Assembly: GCA_040954595.2 (NCBI GenBank)
Contig: CM082588.2
Location: forward strand, 11,346,001 to 11,410,000
DNA: 64,000 bases
Direction: 5' to 3'
Source: Balanoglossus misakiensis
Taxonomy: Eukaryota > Hemichordata
This document shows positions 58,771 through 64,000 of this stretch, piece after piece; positions within the stretch are counted from its first letter, which is position 1, and each line of letters opens with the position of its first letter. The translations under genes and the position numbers were made by a program. The notes beneath the pieces are model-generated. The model saw only the letters and a program-made list of their open reading frames with translations. It ran no database searches and had not been told where the DNA came from.

Positions 58771-59780
58771 GGGTGAGTCTTCTGTTATATAACATTGGGA
58801 TATTCAGTAATCTACAATAAATAGGGTAGCTGGACCTGCTGCAGTGAATATTGAGTTTGCAACAAATGTACTTCACAAACTTAATTTGTACCCGCTCAAT
58901 CTTGTCTGACAGGCCCTTTTGGTGGGGTGACCACACAACAGAGCCATACTCTAGAATAGATCTTACATAAACAAAATATAGAGAAATAATAGCGGATATG
59001 TCATTAAAAGGCTGGCAGAGGCGCTTAATAAAACCCAGAGATTTGAAGGCTCTGGAAACTGTGTTATTTATGTGGAAAGAATAATTGAGATTAGAAGTAA
59101 GGTATATGCCCAAGTCCTTGATTACAGAAACACGTTGAAGGGGAGTGCCATTGATAGAGTAGTCAGTAGATGAAATAACCCTTTTCTTTAGGGTGAAACT
59201 GATGAATTTGCATTTATTGATATTAGGTGACAACTTCCAGTTGTCACACCAGAGAGCAAATTTATCAAGGTCTTTCTGTAACAAGTCACAATCAGCGGAG
59301 GAGGTGATAGTACGGTAAATCTTAGCATCGTCGGCATACATGCTGAGCTTTGCAGAAATATCTAACAGTGATATATCATTTATATACATTACAAAAAGTA
59401 GTGGCCCCAAGAGTGAACCTTGTGGGACCCCCGATGTAGCAGTGAAGCTGTTTGACGAGTGACTGCCAAACACCACCCTCTGTTGTCTGAGATGGAGATA
59501 CGACGCCAGCCAGCTGTGCAAATTGCCACATATACCAAATTTGGCGGCTTTGTACAGCAGTAGTGTGTGACAGACACTGTCAAACGCCTTGCTAAAATCA
59601 GTGTAGATTGAATCTACCTGTTCTTTGTTGTTCAATGAAGCTGAAATGAAATCAGTATAAGCCACTAAGTTGGTTGTGGTAGATCTATTTTTAACAAATC
59701 CATGCTGATCAATGGATATATTTGGTTGAACATGCTGGTAGATATGAGGGACAATGACAGCTTCGAAAATCTTAGCAAAA
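58727..59780 (-). CDS. LINE reverse transcriptase fragment
   Basis: A frame open from the truncation point encodes non-LTR reverse transcriptase from just before block 2: GFVKNRSTTTNLVAYTDFI, then SIYTDFSKAFDSV (catalytic Asp), SGVPQGSLLGPLLFVMYIND, the catalytic MYADDAKIY and thumb region, ending with VYVRSILEYGSVVWSPH. The endonuclease and N-terminal part are missing. The stop at 58727 results from a frame change in a 9-base A/T run (58754-58762). The ATG at 59665 is not a native start. Confidence 0.9.
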
Positions 59781-62586
59781 TATCAACTCCATCGATCACA
59801 TTATCCACACAGATATTATTTCCCAATCTGTCAGCGGTGGGAAGTTGACTATTGTTCTCTAAATGCGTCTTGATAACCGCATTGAGGATGAATGGGGAAC
59901 AGACTGCTCCAAACAAGACAGACTTAAACTGCAAAGTTATGAAGTCACTTTCTGGGTCGTTAATGTCCGACAGCCACAGAAATTTCGTGAATTTCCTCTC
60001 ATCTTCTTCCAACCGAATGTTCAGGAATGCTTTCTCAATGTCAGCTGTGAAAGCAATGTTATTGGCGCGGAATCTCAGCAGAATCGCTGGCAGGTCATTT
60101 ATTAATGACGGTCCAGTTTGCAAGCAATCATTCAAACTTGGATAATTAGAATCCTTCTTACAAGAGCAATCATAAACGATGCGAATGGGTGTTGTGGTCG
60201 AATTCTTAACCACCGGACGATGTGGCAAATAGTGTCCGATATTCACGTCATCTTCGTCAACCTCTCCGATGAAGTCGCGACGTCTCTGTTCATTGATTAT
60301 GTCGTCATATTTCTTGATGAGTTCAGAGGGTAACCTGCGTATCATATTACGCGTGCGTTTCATGGCGACATCGTAGTTGGTGGGTAGTGGAGGGTGATCT
60401 TCCTTCCACAGTAGTTTAGCTACGTATTTTCCTCGGTCAACTCTCAAGTGCGTGTCTCTGTAAGACTCGTACGTCAACTGTTCATCAACTGTTGGATTGT
60501 CCTGAATACCGATCAATTCAAGGTCCCACATATTTTGGACCTGTGGTTCTCGGCCGATCGCAGTACTATCCATCGGTGTATACATGTCCGTTGCGCGATC
60601 TCCATGCAGTCCGTTGATAGAGTTCTCTGAAACTACGTTACTGGTATCAGCAGTAGAAATCACATGTAAGATATGCGCATTAGAATCCACTTTGGGAGTT
60701 CCGAGGGGTCCGGAGAGTAAGTATCCAAATTTGGATGACACAGCAGTGGGGCCGGACGCGCCAGAAATAACGTGTGAGCCCACGAAATTCCAATATTGGT
60801 CGGCTCCGATTAGAACATCTATTGGCCACGACTGATCACTCGAAACTGGATGTGCGAATGGTAGCCCTTTCAGGTGGCTCATATTGTGGACTTCCTGAGA
60901 AATGTGATTTGTTAAGTCCGACGATATCTCTGGAATTATCATCGCGTGAATAGTTGAAGTATTCCCGTTCAGTTCATGAGCAGTTAGTTCGGTGAATCCC
61001 ATGGTGCGTACTTTGGAATCCTTGCCACGGAAGGTCGATAACTTTATGTGTTCGTGCCGCGTAGCTTTCGCGGACAGCTGACGGGCGAATCTCTCAGTGA
61101 CGAATGTCTTATTTGCTCCTTCATCAAACAGGATGATGGCATGTATGGGGGTTCCCCGTCCGACAGACAGTGGTAAAAACGCAGTTTTCAGCAGCACTGG
61201 CCCAGTGTTTATCTTCTTATCCGTAAATGTATCGGTATTAGTCAATGTTACTTTGACATCAGAAGTACTTGATGATGGCGATGGCGAGGACGACGCTCCG
61301 GTTGGCGTAGTTGTAGCGGTGGGAACGTCGTAGTGTAGCGCAGAGTGATGACGTTTCCTACACTTTCTGCAGGAGTATTTTGATTTACACTCCGCAACTC
61401 TATGTTTTCCAAAGCAATTAAAACATAGTCTGTCCTTCTTCACAATGTCCAGTCTCTCGCGCGTATCAGTTACCACAGTGCAATTTGACGCGAAGTGTGA
61501 CCCTTTGCAGAACGGGCACGTTTTGACAGGGGCGCGAAAATTCTGTTTACCTGTCATCTGCGTTTTCGTGTGAAACGCGGTTATTACCGGTTCTCTGGTA
61601 GTGGCCATTGTTATCTCGTCGACCCGGTTGCCGGCTTGAAGGGCGTTTATCTCGTGTTGAATGGCTTTTCGTAGATCTGGTAATGTCCACGCAGCATTAC
61701 CATGTTTTCTTGCTATCTGCTCTCGAATGTTAGGAGGTAATTTCTCCCGTATTATTGGAACCAAAAGTTCGCCGTATGTGGTTTCCTCCTTACCCAGCGA
61801 CTGAAGACCTCGAACGTGATTTTCAATCGAGTCGTAGAAATGCCTTAAACTTTGTACGTCGGCGGTTGGGCTTTGTAGATTCCACAACGCGGTCATATGA
61901 GCATCTACTATGAGATGGGTTTGTCCGTATCTTTCGGTCAATAAGTCAATCGCGTGCGTGAGTGGCAATCCGTTGATTGTTCTCGCTGCTTCATCTTTGA
62001 GTACACTCCGCAAATACGTAAACTTCTGAATGTTGTCCAAATTAGTGTCCGAAGGTATCGAAGACTTGAATACATCGAAGAAACTCGACCATTCTATTAC
62101 ATTGCCTGAGAAAGTTTGCAGCTGGAGTTTCGGTAGAGTTACTGTTTTACGAGGCGTCGCGTTGCCGAGGCTGCTTCCCGTTACATTACCAGTACTAGTA
62201 GTAGCTGTCCGCATCTCCGATTTGTTTTTCTTGATGAAAGATGCGATGCGATGATTGTGTTCGAAGATTTCGGCGTGGTAGTCGCCTGAAGTTTCATTTT
62301 CTTCGTCAAAGTGTTCATCGTCAATTAGATCGAGGATTCTCACCTCGAGGTCGGCGAGTAGACGGATCTTGTTCGAAAGTTGTTCGTTTAGCCCTTCCAG
62401 CGTGTCGAGTGTAGTCGGCTTGTCTGTACCGACGTCTACGAAATTGTTCATGATGGTGTCGGCCCGGTTGAACAGTCGGGTCACTTGTGCGCGTTGACCA
62501 CGACGCGATCTCTTCAGTTTTGTCAACGCTGTTGGCTGATCCTCTTGTTGTCCATCTTGTGGCGCGATGTGTTCTTGTTCCGACAT
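59781..62586 (-). CDS. BEL gag-protease-RT N-terminal part (interrupted)
   Basis: ATG at 62586 follows the primer-binding region by about 30 bases. Order: charged N-terminus and coiled coil (residues 20-130); gag domain of DUF1759 type (about 150-320, with LPKLQLQTFSGNVIEWSSFF); three Cys-rich knuckles (357-417: CPFCKGSHFASNC, CFNCFGKHRVAEC, CRKCRKRHHSALH); an aspartic protease of DUF1758 type around residue 488, with FDEGANKTFV in place of the usual D-S/T-G; then a reverse transcriptase with AFTADIEKAF and LFGAVCSPFILNA, to ICVDNVIDGVD at about residue 925. After that the reading enters the inserted LINE and ends within it at 59665. The CVDN catalytic box has Asn at its fourth position; BEL elements do vary there. 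Confidence 0.93.
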
Positions 62587-62598
62587 CTTGCTCGGTTA

Positions 62599-62615
62599 TC
62601 CTGGTCTCGGCACCA
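62599..62615 (-). other. Primer-binding site of BEL
   Basis: On the element strand TGGTGCCGAGACCAGGAT lies four bases inside the 5' LTR and starts with TGG, the complement of a tRNA CCA end. The priming tRNA is not identified with confidence. Confidence 0.65.
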
Positions 62616-62721
62616 AAAATGTGGGGAAGTATCGTGGCAGTGATCAATACTCCCGGGAGGGGGTTCGAGTATACTGACGTCGGAAAAGAAGCGAACGATT
62701 CAGTGCTAGGTAAAACACTGG

Positions 62722-62727
62722 TTTATT
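62722..62727 (-). terminator. AATAAA in BEL 5' LTR
   Basis: Complement of TTTATT, downstream of the TATA motif in element orientation; the equivalent signal in the 3' LTR (53666-53671) would direct polyadenylation. Confidence 0.5.
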
Positions 62728-62800
62728 ACCATCTGAATCCAACAACAAAGTAACACCACAGAGCTCCTTACAAAAAGCTGCCCGAAATCGCCAAAACTGG

Positions 62801-62810
62801 GTTATATATA
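62801..62810 (-). promoter_or_regulatory. TATA-like motif in BEL 5' LTR
   Basis: TTATATATAAC on the element strand, about 80 bases upstream of AATAAA, a plausible core promoter. The motif is nearly palindromic, so orientation is set by the element. Confidence 0.45.
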
Positions 62811-62955
62811 AGTCCCACGAACGCCGGAGCAAACACTCAAAAATTACAATAAATCTGCTACAAGTATAAAGTTTGGCGGGAAACAAAGTCAACTCTGATA
62901 GGGTAAGAGTTTCCGTCACGTGATCGTTCTGGAGTAAATCTCTCACTTCTCCATA

Positions 62956-64000
62956 CAAATTGTGGCTAAAATTGTTATTTTCGTGTTGAATGCCGCCAGT
63001 GTCACAGCTTTTAAAAGTCATAAAAACTTTTAACATACAAGCAATTGTTTATATATGATCAGGTCACCGAATTAAAAAAATAAAGAATGTTTTGCCTAAA
63101 AATGACCTTTTTGGTGCAAAAACGAATAAAACGCAATTTTGTATTAAATCAGCTCATTCACAGTGTATTTTTTATAATCAGCACCATTTTTACATATAAT
63201 GGAAATTTCATACATCATCAGATATCCAAATATGAAAAAATGATTTAGATTTTAGATGATTGTCCAAAATTAGCTGATATCTAATAAAATGTAGTATTGA
63301 ACCGTTCTGTCCCCCCCCTACATTATATGCGGTACGCCGATGTCAGCTTACCCGGCAGTACTGCAGGCCGTGCCCCCAACTAACGTCGGTGTTTGAAACG
63401 CCCTGGTTAAATTCGGGCTTTCTCTATAAATGGACAGGCAATAATGCAGTCCTACCCGAACAAATTTCGAGTGTAGACCCGCTGTGACTTTCCCTCTTCG
63501 GTTTGCCCGACTTAGTCAACGTCTTTGTACTAGAGTGTCGGGTCTTTTGCAGAGCCAGGCTGAAGAAATTCCGACTTGATCAACGTTGCTAACAAACGCT
63601 AGTGTCTGTCATGGTGTGCCGGGGTTTTAGTCGAGCCAGGCCGTAGGAGATCTGACTTGATCATCGTGGTCAATGTACGCGTGTTTCCGCTCTAAAGTGC
63701 CGGGGCTTCAGCTAAACCAGGCCGTAGGAAATCCGACGTAATCACCGTTGATAACTTACGCCAGTCTGTGTCATATAGAGCCGGTGCACCAGCCGAGTCA
63801 CGCCGTAGGAAATCTGACTTGATCAACGTGGTCAATGTACGCGTGTTTCTGCTCTAGAGTGCCGGGGCTTCAGCTGAGCCAGGCCGTAGGAAACCCGACG
63901 TGATTACCGTTGTTAACTTACGCCAGTCTGTGTCCTATATATAGTGCCGGGGCATCAGCCGTGCCAGGCCGAAGGAAATGTGAGTAGATCAACGTGGTCT
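62956..64000. repeat. 2.3-kb tandem unit, copy 2, right part
   Basis: Resumes at CAAATTGTGGCTAAAATTG and follows copy 1 from 51257 on, including the C-tract near 63310, the CGGTACGCCGATGTCAGC block and the 80-bp sub-repeats from about 63530. It has fewer sub-repeats before the window ends, and a unit near 63560 is joined differently (one 80-bp unit less than copy 1). It continues past the window edge. Confidence 0.85.

Larger units (their letters stand above)
58342..59780 (-). mobile_element. 5'-truncated LINE (CR1/Jockey type) inserted in BEL RT
   Basis: Interrupts the BEL reverse transcriptase just after its CVDN motif. The 3' end, in element orientation, is a (TAAA)-type tail abutting the BEL sequence at 58341, typical of CR1/L2-like LINEs. 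The 5' end is truncated inside the RT domain at about 59780. No long target duplication is seen; at most 2-3 bases are shared. Confidence 0.88.
53564..62955 (-). mobile_element. BEL/Pao LTR retrotransposon, nested-interrupted
   Basis: A minus-strand element with LTRs at both ends, a 5-bp target duplication, and the gag, aspartic protease, reverse transcriptase, RNase H, integrase order of BEL/Pao polyproteins. Two later insertions (54421-55889 and 58342-59780) cut the pol region. Without these the element would be about 6.5 kb, a usual BEL size. Apart from the insertions the coding frames look open, and the LTRs differ by about four substitutions plus one 7-base indel, so it inserted recently. 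In its present form it cannot make a complete polyprotein. Confidence 0.95.
62620..62955 (-). repeat. BEL 5' LTR
   Basis: 336 bases, matching 53564-53892 except for about four substitutions and a TATAAAG insertion. It acts as the promoter end for this minus-strand element. Confidence 0.93.

Noticed and set aside
62644-63036. 130-codon minus-strand frame over the right LTR
   Set aside because: It runs across the LTR boundary into the 2.3-kb repeat, and a part of it recurs in the left LTR; no gene.

Overview
This looks like a window of invertebrate animal nuclear DNA. It is AT-rich, has spliced genes with GT-AG introns, and is packed with nested repeats. A BEL/Pao LTR retrotransposon, a CR1/Jockey-type LINE fragment, several inverted-repeat DNA elements and a pentraxin-type exon with symmetrical 1-1 phase fit a metazoan. 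A deuterostome (hemichordate, amphioxus or echinoderm) is my guess, but the species cannot be fixed from the sequence. No rRNA or tRNA gene, CRISPR array or bacterial operon is seen. Much of the window is repeat; few stretches look like functional genes.

Layout. (1) 1-6300: a rearranged patch holding pieces of a gene for an RPA-like OB-fold protein. The right copy has exons at 3934-4217 and 4635-4841. A scrambled, partly inverted and partly broken copy lies in 61-1515. Two separate inverted-repeat pairs (355-685/946-1272 and 1541-2035/3470-3948) tie them together. A GC-rich Arg/Ser/Pro-rich reading frame of unknown origin (4858-6300) abuts the last OB exon. (2) About 7620-36350: a very large inverted duplication. 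The left arm (about 7620-19335) reads in reverse order as the right arm (about 27685-36350), around an 8.3-kb centre. The arms carry younger insertions and tandem repeats. The centre holds a broken pentraxin-like exon, a TTAA-flanked element and a cluster of short palindromes. (3) 36351-45411: an unbroken 9-kb satellite of an 86-bp unit, about 105 copies, starting where the right arm stops. (4) About 45416-50955: two convergent genes. One is a spliced plus-strand gene with a long transposase-like but unrecognised protein and two frameshifts; the other is a 206-aa minus-strand ORF. This is the best candidate for an undescribed mobile element. (5) 50976-64000: two tandem copies of a unit of about 2.3 kb with inner sub-repeats of about 80 bp. 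The second copy is split by a BEL/Pao element (53564-62955) with near-identical LTRs and a 5-bp target duplication. That BEL element is itself broken by a LINE fragment in its reverse transcriptase and by an inverted-repeat DNA element in its integrase tail.

The nesting gives a relative order: the 2.3-kb tandem unit came first, then the BEL insertion (LTRs differ by about four substitutions and one 7-bp indel), then the LINE and DNA-element insertions inside BEL. Several transposon classes have therefore been active recently here. All identity statements are by eye; no alignment or database search was run.
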